NCBI GenBank assembly: GCA_038254435.1
Contig: JBBSGD010000005.1
Span: 1-64,000, forward strand
Length of the DNA stretch: 64,000 nucleotides
Reading direction: 5' to 3'
DNA from: JBBSGD01 sp038254435
Lineage (GTDB): Bacteria; Actinomycetota; CADDZG01; WHSQ01
Shown one piece after another: positions 8,812 through 16,725 of this stretch (its first letter is position 1; every line of letters starts with the position of its first letter). Below the pieces are notes generated by a model that saw nothing but the letters and a program-made list of their open reading frames with translations, was not told the origin of the DNA and ran no database searches. The translations under genes were made by a program, and so were the position numbers.

Positions 8812-10185
8812 ATCCTCACCTCGACGCGCGTCCACTTCGTGGGCATAGGCGGGGCGGGGATGTCGGCCATAGCTAAGGTCCTTCTCGAGCGTGGGATCGA
8901 GATTTCGGGCTCCGATCTGAAGCGGTCGCGCGCGGCCACGACTCTGGAGGCGATGGGGGCGGATGTTCACATCGGCCACGCGGCCGCCAACGTCGCGGGT
9001 GCCGGCGTTGTCGTCGTGTCGAGTGCCATCCCCGAACGCAATCCGGAGCTCGCCGCGGCGCGTGCCCGAGGGCTGCACGTCGTCCACCGCGGCCAAGCTC
9101 TGGCAGACCTCCTCGCGGACAGTCGCTCCATAGTCGTCGCCGGGACGCACGGCAAGACGACGACTACCTCGATGATCGTTTCCGTTCTGCGTTCTGCCGG
9201 CCTCGATCCCACGTACCTTGTAGGGGGCGGGCTCAACGATTCCGGCACCAACGGGCGCTTCGGGCGCGACGAGTGGGCGGTCGCCGAATCGGACGAGAGC
9301 GACGGGTCCTTCTTGCTGCTCAGCCCGCACGTGGCGGTAGTCACGAACGTGGAGCTCGACCACGTCGACTACTGGGGCTCGTCGAGGGAGTACCACAAGG
9401 GCTTTGCCCGTTTCCTCGAGCGCGTAGATCCCGGTGGGGTGATTGTGGCGCCCGCCCAAGATGAAGAGCTCTTGTCTACGGCCAGAGCGAGCAAGGCGAC
9501 AGTGCTCACGTTCGGTTTTGCCGAGGACGCGGATGTGCGCGCGGACGACATCGAGCTGGCCGAGGGAGCGGTGTTCGTTCTCGAGCATGCCGGCCGCCGC
9601 CACGGCGTCCATCTTGGTGTTCCCGGGCTCTACAACGTCGCCAACGCGCTGGCGGCGGCCGGGGCAGCTACCGCTGCGGGCGTGGGCCTGTCCGACATAG
9701 CTCGCGGGCTCGATCTCTACACCGGGGTGGAACGCCGCTTCCAAAGGCGCGGCGAGGCGCGCGGGGTGACGGTGGTCGACGACTACGCGCACAATCCCAC
9801 CAAGGTGCGCTCGGTGCTCGGTGCCGCGCGCAACGGCCCGTGGAGACGCGTCGTGGCGGTCTTCCAGCCGCATCGCTACTCGCGCACACTCGCCTTTGAA
9901 AGCGATTTCGGCGGTGCGTTCGAGGACGCCGACAGAATCGTAGTGACCGACGTCTACGGCGCGGGTGAAGAACCGATTCCCGGAGTAACCGGCAAGGTAG
10001 TTGCCGATGCGGTGTGCGCGTCGTGGCCCGGGCGCAGAGTCGCGTACCTACCCCACCGCGCCGAGTTGATCGACTATCTCGTGCGCAGCGCGGACACCGG
10101 CGACGTTCTACTCACGCTTGGGGCCGGTGACATCACGTCGGTGGGCGACGAGGTGCTCGCCCGTTTGAACGGAGCGGGGTTGTGA
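8782..10185 (+). CDS. murC: UDP-N-acetylmuramate:L-alanine ligase MurC
   Basis: A cytoplasmic Mur ligase that adds L-alanine to UDP-MurNAc. The N-terminal Rossmann motif is HFVGIGGAGMSAIA, the ATP loop is GTHGKTTTTSM, and the C-terminal domain shows VVDDYAHNPTKVRSVL and FQPHRYSRT, which are typical of MurC. The TTG start at 8782 overlaps the murG stop (TTGA). GTG 8789 is out of frame. The true start may lie a few codons later, because this junction is a recent duplication. The stop overlaps the GTG of murB. Confidence 0.96.
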   Translation: MNRAQGGSANILTSTRVHFVGIGGAGMSAIAKVLLERGIEISGSDLKRSRAATTLEAMGADVHIGHAAANVAGAGVVVVSSAIPERNPELAAARARGLHVVHRGQALADLLADSRSIVVAGTHGKTTTTSMIVSVLRSAGLDPTYLVGGGLNDSGTNGRFGRDEWAVAESDESDGSFLLLSPHVAVVTNVELDHVDYWGSSREYHKGFARFLERVDPGGVIVAPAQDEELLSTARASKATVLTFGFAEDADVRADDIELAEGAVFVLEHAGRRHGVHLGVPGLYNVANALAAAGAATAAGVGLSDIARGLDLYTGVERRFQRRGEARGVTVVDDYAHNPTKVRSVLGAARNGPWRRVVAVFQPHRYSRTLAFESDFGGAFEDADRIVVTDVYGAGEEPIPGVTGKVVADAVCASWPGRRVAYLPHRAELIDYLVRSADTGDVLLTLGAGDITSVGDEVLARLNGAGL

Positions 10186-11156
10186 GCTCCCCGGTGCCAG
10201 AGCTGGCACGGCTTCTGCGGACGAGCCTGGCCGGGCGGGTCGAGGAGGCTTACTCGCTGGCCCGGCACACGACGTATAGGCTCGGCGGTCCCGCCGCCCT
10301 GTATGTCGAGGCGGACGGCGCAGACGATCTCGCGGTCCTCGGGCAGGTGCTGAAGAGCTTCGAGGGTCGCGCCGAGGTGCCGCTCCTAGCCCTGGGACGC
10401 GGGTCGAACACGGTGATCTCGGACGAGGGCTGGCCGGGCGTCGTGGTGCGGCTCGGCCCGGGCTTCTCGTGGATCGACGCTCTTGCCTCCGGGCCCGGGT
10501 TGAGAGCGGGCGGCGGCACGTCCCTTCCGCAAGTCGCCAACTGGGCGGCGCGGCGACGCCTCGCCGGTCTCGAGTTCCTCGTCGCGGTCCCCGGTTCGGT
10601 CGGCGGCGCCGTGCGGATGAACGCGGGAGCCCATGGGGGCGAGATCGCAGACACCCTGGCGCAGGTCATCGTTTACGACCTCGGTGAGCTGCGCGCACGG
10701 CATAGGGAGTCCTCGCAGCTCGACTTGTCCTACCGGCACTCCAATCTCGCCGCGCACCATGTCGTGATCGAGGCCCGCTTTGCCATGAGAATCGACGATG
10801 AGGCGGCTATAAGAGGACGTATGAAGGACTACCGGAGCCACCGAGCCGCAACGCAGCCTCCCGCGGTGCAAAACGCGGGCAGCACCTTCAAGAATCCCCC
10901 CGGGGATTCGGCAGGGCGGCTCGTCGAAGCGGCCGGGCTCAAGGGCTTTCGAGTGGGCGGCGCGTGGGTGTCGACGATGCACGCGAACTTCTTCATGACC
11001 GAAGCGGGGGCCCGCGCTCAGGACGTCTACGACCTCGTTCACGAGGTCAAGCGGCGTGTGGCGCAGCGCTTTGGGGTGGAGCTCACTCCCGAGGTGCGCT
11101 TCGCCGGCCGTTTCGAATCGGACATCCGGCCCCGGCAGGGGAGCTCCCCCCGATGA
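10182..11156 (+). CDS. murB: UDP-N-acetylenolpyruvoylglucosamine reductase MurB
   Basis: A FAD- and NADPH-dependent cytoplasmic reductase that completes UDP-MurNAc. The FAD-binding segments GRGSNTVISDEGWPGVVVRL and FLVAVPGSVGGAVRMNAGAHG are clear. The C-terminal substrate domain has NAGSTFKNPPGDSAGRLVEAAGLKGFRVGGAWVSTMHANF, which contains the catalytic serine region. GTG 10182 overlaps the murC stop, and the stop overlaps the ftsQ ATG. The length of 324 residues is typical. Confidence 0.96.
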   Translation: MSSPVPELARLLRTSLAGRVEEAYSLARHTTYRLGGPAALYVEADGADDLAVLGQVLKSFEGRAEVPLLALGRGSNTVISDEGWPGVVVRLGPGFSWIDALASGPGLRAGGGTSLPQVANWAARRRLAGLEFLVAVPGSVGGAVRMNAGAHGGEIADTLAQVIVYDLGELRARHRESSQLDLSYRHSNLAAHHVVIEARFAMRIDDEAAIRGRMKDYRSHRAATQPPAVQNAGSTFKNPPGDSAGRLVEAAGLKGFRVGGAWVSTMHANFFMTEAGARAQDVYDLVHEVKRRVAQRFGVELTPEVRFAGRFESDIRPRQGSSPR

Positions 11157-11977
11157 GCAGGGTGGCCGAACGCGTGCGCACCGATCCTCGCATCTCGCGC
11201 CGCCGCCAGGCGGTCGAGCGCACCCGCCGCCGCAGGATGTTGACGCGGGTAATCATCGTTGCATCGCTGCTGCTCGGAGCGTGGGGCATCTTCTTCTCTC
11301 CGCTTCTGGGTGTGCGCAACGTCCACGTGACCGGCACCCGCCACGTAAGCGACGCGGACATCATGCATGTAACCGGGCTCGGGCCGCGCGACAACCTGCT
11401 GTTGCTGTCCACGGGACGAGTAGCTCAGAAGGTGGAGACGTTGCCGTGGGTGAAGTCGGCGGCCGTCGACCGCAAGCTGCCCGGCACAGTGCGCGTGCGC
11501 GTGGTCGAACGCCGCCCCGCGATGGTGCTGTCGCTGGGGGCCGCCTCCTGGACCGTGGACGCGGAGGCCAACGTGCTTACCGCAGGACGCACGAGCAAGC
11601 AGCTCCCGGTGCTCGGCGGCCTCACCTTGCGGCACGTGGTGGTGGGGGAGCGGCTCGGGTCCGAAGCTGCGCGCTCCGCCCTGGCGGTATACCGTTCGCT
11701 CGAGCCCCAGACAAGGAGCCGCGTAGCCGGCGTGTTCGCTCCAACCATCGAACGCACCACCTTGTCGCTGCGGAACGGGATCGCAGTGAGGTTCGGGGCG
11801 CCCGAGGAGCTCCGAGCCAAGAGCCGTGTGCTGGCCGCCCTGATGAAGCAGCTGAAGGCCACCAGCTTCACGCCTTCGTACATCGACGTGAGGGTGCCGA
11901 GCAACCCCGCGGTGGCGAATGCTCCCGCCGCTCCTGCGGGGGACGGCGCGCCCCCCGGGCCCTCTCCCGCTACCTGA
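11153..11977 (+). CDS. ftsQ: cell division protein FtsQ
   Basis: A bitopic division protein. It has a basic N-terminal cytoplasmic tail, one membrane helix (MLTRVIIVASLLLGAWGIFFSPLLGV), then a POTRA domain (VRNVHVTGTRHVSDADIMHVTGL) and the FtsQ/DivIB domain. FtsQ links early and late division proteins through FtsL and FtsB. The ATG at 11153 overlaps the murB stop. The C-terminus is a Pro/Ala-rich tail. This is the last gene of the dcw run before the separate ftsZ promoter. Confidence 0.92.
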   Translation: MSRVAERVRTDPRISRRRQAVERTRRRRMLTRVIIVASLLLGAWGIFFSPLLGVRNVHVTGTRHVSDADIMHVTGLGPRDNLLLLSTGRVAQKVETLPWVKSAAVDRKLPGTVRVRVVERRPAMVLSLGAASWTVDAEANVLTAGRTSKQLPVLGGLTLRHVVVGERLGSEAARSALAVYRSLEPQTRSRVAGVFAPTIERTTLSLRNGIAVRFGAPEELRAKSRVLAALMKQLKATSFTPSYIDVRVPSNPAVANAPAAPAGDGAPPGPSPAT

Positions 11978-12045
11978 GCCCAGGCACCCTAGCCGCCTGC
12001 ACCGTGGCGGTGCTTGCCACGCGCAGCGCCACTCGAGGTTGCCCC

Positions 12046-12074
12046 TTGACGCATCGCCTGCCGCTGGCTATATT
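12046..12074 (+). promoter_or_regulatory. sigma-70-type promoter for ftsZ
   Basis: TTGACG at 12046-12051 and TATATT at 12069-12074 are separated by exactly 17 bases, in the 246-bp gap between ftsQ and ftsZ. This AT-rich island is the best housekeeping promoter match in the first 20 kb. It predicts an ftsZ leader of roughly 140 nucleotides. A second possible -35 (TTGACA, 12094-12099) has no convincing -10 partner at 17 bases. Confidence 0.75.
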
Positions 12075-12107
12075 CCTCAACCATAGCTACAGGTTGACAT
12101 AACTATA

Positions 12108-12130
12108 AGGCTCACCTGAAGGTTGAGCCT
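12108..12130 (+). promoter_or_regulatory. hairpin in the ftsZ 5' leader
   Basis: AGGCTCA and TGAGCCT form a 7-bp perfect inverted repeat that can be extended by CCT/AGG with one bulged base. Upstream, TCAACC (12078-12083) and GGTTGA (12092-12097) form a second inverted pair. The same GGTTGA word recurs inside the hairpin, so two alternative pairings are possible. Whether this is an RNA element or an operator for a dimeric repressor cannot be told from the sequence. Confidence 0.5.
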
Positions 12131-12223
12131 CACGACGCGGGTCCGCTGAGCAGCCAAGACGGCAACGCGGGAGGTTTTCATCCTCGCTCTCGAGTCCGAG
12201 ATTAGGGTACGAAAGGAGGTCGC

Positions 12224-13336
12224 GTGGCTACAGGTCCCCAGAATTATCTTGCGGTAATCAAGGTGGTGGGCATCGGTGGGGGCGGCGTCAACGCCGTGAA
12301 CCGCATGATCGAGGTAGGCCTCAAAGGCGTCGAATTCATCGCCGTCAACACGGATGCGCAGGCGCTGCTGATGTCGGATGCCGATGTGAAGCTGGACATA
12401 GGAAGGGAGCTCACGCGCGGCCTGGGGGCGGGAGCTAACCCCGAGGTCGGCCGCCATGCCGCGGAGGAGCACCGCGACGAGATCGAAGAGATGCTCAAGG
12501 GCGCAGACATGGTCTTCATCACGGCAGGCAAGGGGGGTGGAACCGGCACGGGCGGCGCCCCCATCGTTGCCGAGATAGCCAAGTCCGTCGGAGCTCTCAC
12601 GATCGGCGTGGTGACGCGGCCGTTCACCTTCGAGGGGCGCCAGCGCGCCAGCAAGGCCGACGACGGTATCTCCGCTCTCAAGAACAAGGTCGACACGCTG
12701 ATAGTCATCCCCAACGACCGTTTGCTCGATGTTACCGACGACACCACTTCCGTGCTCGAGGCCTTTCGGATGGCGGACGAGGTGCTCTTGCAGGGCGTGC
12801 AGGGAATAACAGATCTCATCACCACGCCGGGGCTCATCAACCTCGACTTCGCGGACGTCAAGGCGGTGATGACCGACGCCGGCTCTTCTCTCATGGGTAT
12901 CGGCCAGGCGCGCGGCGAGCACCGCGCCGCGGAGGCGGCCAAGTCGGCGATCTCATCGCCCCTCCTCGAGGCGTCGATCGACGGCGCGCGCGGGGTGTTG
13001 CTCAACATTGCGGGCGGTTCGGACCTCGGCCTCTTCGAGGTCAACGAGGCAGCCGGCATCATCGCGCAGTCGGCTCACCCGGACGCGAACATCATCTTCG
13101 GCGCGGTGGTCGATGACACGCTCGGGGACGAGGTGCGGGTCACCGTCATCGCTGCGGGCTTCGACCAGACGGGCGCGGGGTCCGGAGAGGCGGTGGTTCG
13201 TCCCGAGGACGACATCTTCTCGCTGCGCTCGAGTGAGCGCGATCCGGTCTTTGCCGAAGATAAGCAAGATGAGCCGGAACGCCTCGTGTTCGACGCGGAC
13301 GATCTCGACGTGCCGTCTTTCTTGCGGAACGAATGA
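12224..13336 (+). CDS. ftsZ: cell division GTPase FtsZ
   Basis: A tubulin-like GTPase that forms the Z ring. The N-terminal GIGGGGVNAVNRMIE, the tubulin signature GGGTGTGGAP and the synergy-loop region NLDFADVKAVMTDAG are all present. The linker is short, and the C-terminal peptide is LDVPSFLR, which in Actinomycetota binds SepF. SepF is encoded three genes downstream. The start is GTG at 12224, with a strong AAAGGAGG site just ahead. It is transcribed from its own promoter and closed by a strong hairpin. Confidence 0.98.
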   Translation: MATGPQNYLAVIKVVGIGGGGVNAVNRMIEVGLKGVEFIAVNTDAQALLMSDADVKLDIGRELTRGLGAGANPEVGRHAAEEHRDEIEEMLKGADMVFITAGKGGGTGTGGAPIVAEIAKSVGALTIGVVTRPFTFEGRQRASKADDGISALKNKVDTLIVIPNDRLLDVTDDTTSVLEAFRMADEVLLQGVQGITDLITTPGLINLDFADVKAVMTDAGSSLMGIGQARGEHRAAEAAKSAISSPLLEASIDGARGVLLNIAGGSDLGLFEVNEAAGIIAQSAHPDANIIFGAVVDDTLGDEVRVTVIAAGFDQTGAGSGEAVVRPEDDIFSLRSSERDPVFAEDKQDEPERLVFDADDLDVPSFLRNE

Positions 13337-13377
13337 CGGCCGCACCGCGCCGCTAGGCGCTGCCAACGGCTTCCCCC

Positions 13378-13406
13378 GACTGCGGGGCCTCTAAGGCCCC
13401 GCAGTC
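13378..13406 (+). terminator. intrinsic terminator hairpin after ftsZ
   Basis: A perfect 12-bp stem (GACTGCGGGGCC pairing with GGCCCCGCAGTC) closes a 5-base loop, 41 bases after the ftsZ stop. No U-tract follows, as is common for terminators in high-GC actinobacteria. It separates ftsZ from pgeF. Confidence 0.8.
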
Positions 13407-13444
13407 GCGCAGCGGCATTGTCTGCCGGCACGATTGCCGTCTGC

Positions 13445-13450
13445 GAGACT
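13445..13450 (+). promoter_or_regulatory. -10-like box (GAGACT) for leaderless pgeF
   Basis: GAGACT ends 6 bases before the ATG at 13457, and there is no Shine-Dalgarno site. The match to TANNNT is weak, but the 6-base gap is the same as for sepF, divIVA, lspA and uvrB. Confidence 0.35.
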
Positions 13451-13456
13451 CGTTGC

Positions 13457-14209
13457 ATGGTCGCTTTCCGTCCTTCACTCGAGATCGTGCAGCACGCGGG
13501 TGTCCCGCTCTTGACCGATGCCGCGGCGCGCGCGCGAGGAGTCGCGATCGCCTTCTCGAGTCGGGGCGGGGGCGTCAGCCGGGCGCCTTACGAGTCGCTC
13601 AATCTCGGCAAACTTACCGACGACGATCCCGCGGCAGTCGACGAGAACCGCAGGCGCTTTGCGGCAGCGGCGGGGCTCGATCTCGGGTCCCTTAGCTGGT
13701 GCCGCCAGATCCACTCGGCGCGTGTCGTGGAGGTTCAGCGCGACGCGTCCGGACCGATGGGTGACGCCGACGCGCTGGTCCTTCGCTCGCCCGGTGCCGC
13801 GCTGGTGCTGACTGCGGATTGCGTACCCGTGCTGCTGGCCGGGGAGGACGGCGTAGCCGCAGTTCACGCGGGGTGGAGGGGGTTGTCGGCGGGCGTCATA
13901 GAGGAGGCAGCCGCGCGCCTGCGCTCGGTGTGGGGCGCGTGGGTAGGGCCCTGTGTGCGCGCCTGCTGCTACGAGGTGGGGGCCGAGGTGGTCGCCGCTT
14001 TTAGGGCATCGTCGTTGCCTGTGGAAGGCGCCGACAGAGTGGATCCGGCCTCGGCTGCCGGTGCAGCACTCGCCCGCGCAGGGGTAACCAACGCGGCAGT
14101 AAGCGGTGTCTGCACGGCCTGTGACCCCGGCTACTTCTCCTACCGGCGCGACTCGGTGACGGGCCGGCAGGGTGCCGCGATCGCGCTGGCCGGAGCGCAA
14201 GGAGCGTGA
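13457..14209 (+). CDS. pgeF: peptidoglycan editing factor PgeF (YfiH/laccase-domain family)
   Basis: A member of the YfiH/DUF152 family, which hydrolyses misincorporated UDP-MurNAc-L-Ser species and also shows copper oxidase or purine-nucleosidase activities in some members. Metal-site motifs are WCRQIHS, TADCVPVLL, AAVHAGWRG and GPCVRACCYEVG. ATG 13457 is preceded by no Shine-Dalgarno site. An upstream GTG at 13418 is less likely. The location right after ftsZ is typical for Actinomycetota and fits a peptidoglycan quality-control role. It is translationally coupled to yggS. Confidence 0.9.
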   Translation: MVAFRPSLEIVQHAGVPLLTDAAARARGVAIAFSSRGGGVSRAPYESLNLGKLTDDDPAAVDENRRRFAAAAGLDLGSLSWCRQIHSARVVEVQRDASGPMGDADALVLRSPGAALVLTADCVPVLLAGEDGVAAVHAGWRGLSAGVIEEAAARLRSVWGAWVGPCVRACCYEVGAEVVAAFRASSLPVEGADRVDPASAAGAALARAGVTNAAVSGVCTACDPGYFSYRRDSVTGRQGAAIALAGAQGA

Positions 14210-14892
14210 GCGAGTCCATCGCGGCGCGCTGGACGGCGGCTGCCGAGGCGACGGCAGAAGCAGCCGAGAGAGCGGGGCGCAAACCCGAAGAGGTGACGGT
14301 AGTGGCGGTAAGCAAGACGTTCGGAGCGGATGATGCCGCAGCCGCAGTCGCCGCCGGCGCCACCGATCTCGGCGAGAGCCGCGCTCAAGAGCTGCGGGAC
14401 AAGTCCCGGCTACTTCGCTCCGGGGTCCGCTGGCACTTCGTCGGGCCTCTTCAAACGAACAAGGTCCGGCTCGTAGTGGGCGCCGCTCTTATCCATTCGG
14501 TGGACAAGATCGAGCTCGCGCAGAGCATCGCGCGCCGGGCCGAGCGCAGCGGGCTCGTCCAGGGAGTGCTGCTGCAGGTGAACGTCGCCGGACAGGAGCA
14601 CCAGAGGGGAGTGGTTCCCGGCGGCCTCGAATCGCTGGCGCAGGAGGCGGTGCAGCTCGACGGGATAGAGGTGCGCGGTCTGATGACGATTCCGCCTAAC
14701 GGCGACGATCCGAACGGGGTCCGTGCCTGCTACCGCACGCTCGCCGAGTTGAGCACGCCTCTTGCTCGGATCTGCCCCGGTGCGCACGAGCTGTCGATGG
14801 GCATGTCGAGTGACTTTCAAATTGCGATCGAGGAAGGGGCGACCATCGTGCGCCTGGGCCGGGCGATCTTCGGAGCCCGGAGCACACGATAA
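14206..14892 (+). CDS. YggS-family PLP homeostasis protein
   Basis: A single-domain alanine-racemase-like TIM barrel (YggS/PLPBP) that binds pyridoxal phosphate and buffers it, without known catalysis. The PLP lysine lies in VVAVSKTF. The segments WHFVGPLQTNK, LMTIPP and LSMGMSSDFQIAIEEGATIVRLGRAIFG are diagnostic. The GTG start overlaps the pgeF stop. It belongs to the conserved ftsZ-pgeF-yggS-sepF-yggT-divIVA run. Confidence 0.93.
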   Translation: MSESIAARWTAAAEATAEAAERAGRKPEEVTVVAVSKTFGADDAAAAVAAGATDLGESRAQELRDKSRLLRSGVRWHFVGPLQTNKVRLVVGAALIHSVDKIELAQSIARRAERSGLVQGVLLQVNVAGQEHQRGVVPGGLESLAQEAVQLDGIEVRGLMTIPPNGDDPNGVRACYRTLAELSTPLARICPGAHELSMGMSSDFQIAIEEGATIVRLGRAIFGARSTR

Positions 14893-14918
14893 GACGCGGC
14901 ACGATGCCGCCCGGCGGT

Positions 14919-14924
14919 TATCCT
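14919..14924 (+). promoter_or_regulatory. -10 box (TATCCT) for leaderless sepF
   Basis: TATCCT lies exactly 6 bases upstream of the sepF ATG at 14931, and no ribosome binding site is present. This is consistent with transcription starting at or next to the start codon. Confidence 0.5.
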
Positions 14925-14930
14925 TCGGCA

Positions 14931-15401
14931 ATGGCAGGCGTGTGGAGGAAGACACTCATATATCTCGGACTCGTCGAAGACGAGGAGGACGAGTACGTGT
15001 ACGAGGATCCCGAACCCGAGGACCGGGATCAGCGCAAGCAGCCGGTGCGCCGTGTGCAGGAGTCCGAGGCTCCCGCGCGGCGCGACTCGGTGGTGCGAGC
15101 CATGCCCCAACCGCAGCAGACCGCGGCGTTCCACCTCGTGCAACCGAGCTCTTTCAACGACGCTCAGGAGGTCGGCGACAAGTTCCGCAACGGTTACTCG
15201 GTCCTCATGAACCTTCAGGTGGCGGACGCCGATCTGGGTCGCCGGCTCGTCGACTTCGCAAGCGGACTGGCGTACGGGCTCGAAGGTTCGATGCAGCCCG
15301 TGGCCGAGAAGGTATTCCTCATCACTCCGGCAGGCGTGCACGTCTCGGCCGAGGAACGGCGGCGCTTTCTCGAAGAGCGCGGCTTTTTCAACCAGGCCTG
15401 A
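14931..15401 (+). CDS. sepF: cell division protein SepF
   Basis: Anchors FtsZ to the membrane. The N-terminus (MAGVWRKTLIYLGL) is an amphipathic helix, followed by an acidic linker rich in Glu/Asp. The C-terminal SepF/DUF552 domain contains VQPSSFNDAQEVGDKFRNGYSVLMNLQ and RRLVDFASGLAYGLEGSMQPVAEKVFLITP. The ATG at 14931 gives the expected N-terminal helix. It probably binds the C-terminal peptide of the FtsZ encoded nearby. Confidence 0.96.
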   Translation: MAGVWRKTLIYLGLVEDEEDEYVYEDPEPEDRDQRKQPVRRVQESEAPARRDSVVRAMPQPQQTAAFHLVQPSSFNDAQEVGDKFRNGYSVLMNLQVADADLGRRLVDFASGLAYGLEGSMQPVAEKVFLITPAGVHVSAEERRRFLEERGFFNQA

Positions 15402-15407
15402 CTGTTC

Positions 15408-15674
15408 TTGCTGCTGATCTGCACCATTCTCGGCCTCTACGCTTGGATCCTATTCATCCGCATCATCTTGTCGTGGGTGATGATGAGCTGGCGGCCACCT
15501 CAGGCGATCATGCCGGTCGTCGACTTCGTGTACACGGTGACGGAGCCGGTCATGGGCCTGTTCCGCCGCTACATACCGCCGGTAGGGGGACTCGATCTGT
15601 CTCCAATCTTCATCTTCATCATCATCGCCTTCATCCGCAGCCAGCTCGGCTGTCCCCCCCTCGGTCTCTTCTGA
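15408..15674 (+). CDS. YggT family membrane protein
   Basis: An 88-residue protein with two YggT-type hydrophobic segments separated by YTVTEPVMGLFRRYIPPVGGLDLSPI, the family motif. It lies in its conserved place between sepF and divIVA. The function is not firmly known; roles in osmotic tolerance and septum organisation have been suggested. The start appears to be TTG at 15408, six bases after the sepF stop. Confidence 0.88.
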   Translation: MLLICTILGLYAWILFIRIILSWVMMSWRPPQAIMPVVDFVYTVTEPVMGLFRRYIPPVGGLDLSPIFIFIIIAFIRSQLGCPPLGLF

Positions 15675-15720
15675 GCCGAGTCTTTCCGTCGAAACACCCC
15701 TCGTAGCAACGGTCGTGGGG

Positions 15721-15726
15721 GATACT
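15721..15726 (+). promoter_or_regulatory. -10 box (GATACT) for leaderless divIVA
   Basis: GATACT ends 6 bases before the divIVA ATG at 15733, and there is no Shine-Dalgarno site. Confidence 0.5.
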
Positions 15727-15732
15727 GCGGGC

Positions 15733-16491
15733 ATGGATCTGAGCGCACGCGAGATTCACGACAAGCAGTTCCACGACGCCTGGCGCGGCTACGACCAGGA
15801 GGAGGTGGACGACTTCCTCGACCGCCTCGCCGAGGTGCTCGACGAGGTTCAGCGCGAGAACGACGACTTGCACAGACGAACCCACGAGCTCGAGCAGGCG
15901 GTGGCCACGAGCCGGGACACCGAGTCGATGCTGAAGAAGACGCTGGTATCCGCGCAGCAAGCCGCCGAAGAGGCGGTGGGAACGGCCAGGGACAAGGCCG
16001 ACAAGCTGATCGCCGAGGCGCAGGAGCGAGTGCAACGGGTGGAAGCAGAAGCCCGGCAGCGCACTGCCGAGGCTGAGGCCGACGCCAAGCGCAAGACTCT
16101 CGAGGCCGACCGCGCTCATGTCCTCAAAAAGCGCGAGCTGGACGCTTCCATCGCGACGCTGCAGAGCTTCGAGAGCGACCTTCGCAAGCGGCTCGCCGCT
16201 TTTCTCGAGTCCCAGACCCGGGCGCTTGAGACGCTGCGCGAGCTGCCCGATCAGGCCCCCCGCGCCAGCGCGCCGGCGCGCCGGCCCAACGGGTCGCCCC
16301 CAAAATCCTTGTCCGGGAGCAGCGCCGCCGGCCGCGGGGGCAGCGGCAAGGCGGTCACCCTACCGGGCGAGAGGGCCGAAGACGAGCGCGCCCAGACACG
16401 TCGCCCGGGGGTGCGACTCGCCACCGACGAGGACGCAGTGTCGGCAACACGCCGCTGGGCACGCGGCCTCTTTTCCCGCGACGACGCGTGA
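15733..16491 (+). CDS. divIVA: DivIVA/Wag31-like coiled-coil polar growth protein
   Basis: The N-terminal membrane-binding DivIVA domain (MDLSAREIHDKQFHDAWRGYDQEEVDDFLDRLAEVL) is followed by a long coiled coil over about residues 35-160, then a basic, Ser/Pro-rich disordered tail. DivIVA recognises negatively curved membrane at poles and septa and directs wall synthesis in Actinomycetota. I prefer ATG 15733 to GTG 15715, because the family N-terminus aligns there and a -10 box lies 6 bases upstream. Confidence 0.93.
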   Translation: MDLSAREIHDKQFHDAWRGYDQEEVDDFLDRLAEVLDEVQRENDDLHRRTHELEQAVATSRDTESMLKKTLVSAQQAAEEAVGTARDKADKLIAEAQERVQRVEAEARQRTAEAEADAKRKTLEADRAHVLKKRELDASIATLQSFESDLRKRLAAFLESQTRALETLRELPDQAPRASAPARRPNGSPPKSLSGSSAAGRGGSGKAVTLPGERAEDERAQTRRPGVRLATDEDAVSATRRWARGLFSRDDA

Positions 16492-16494
16492 GCC

Positions 16495-16662
16495 GTGGGC
16501 TCGGCCTTGGCGGTTTCCTTGCTGCTGATTGTGCTCGCCGCGGCCGGCGTCGTGCTCGGTTGGGCGGCGGCCAACGAGACCGTTCTATGGGGCTCCATTG
16601 GGGCCAGCGCGCTGGCGGCGATCTGGCTCGCCGTCGGGTATGCGCGCAGCAAGTCTTCGTAA
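16495..16662 (+). CDS. small two-helix membrane protein (55 aa)
   Basis: An uninterrupted GTG-to-TAA frame starts three bases after the divIVA stop. It encodes about 55 residues with two hydrophobic helices (SALAVSLLLIVLAAAGVVLG and WGSIGASALAAIWLAVGYA) and a short basic tail. Codon use is GC-rich at third positions, as in its neighbours, and it fills the gap up to the end of convergent ileS. I recognise no family. It may be a co-transcribed partner of DivIVA, but that is inference from position. Confidence 0.55.
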   Translation: MGSALAVSLLLIVLAAAGVVLGWAAANETVLWGSIGASALAAIWLAVGYARSKSS

Positions 16663-16725
16663 TGCGCCGCACCCCCCGGCTCCAGGCCGGCGCAACGCCC
16701 GGGACCGACCGGTAAGGGCTCCGGC

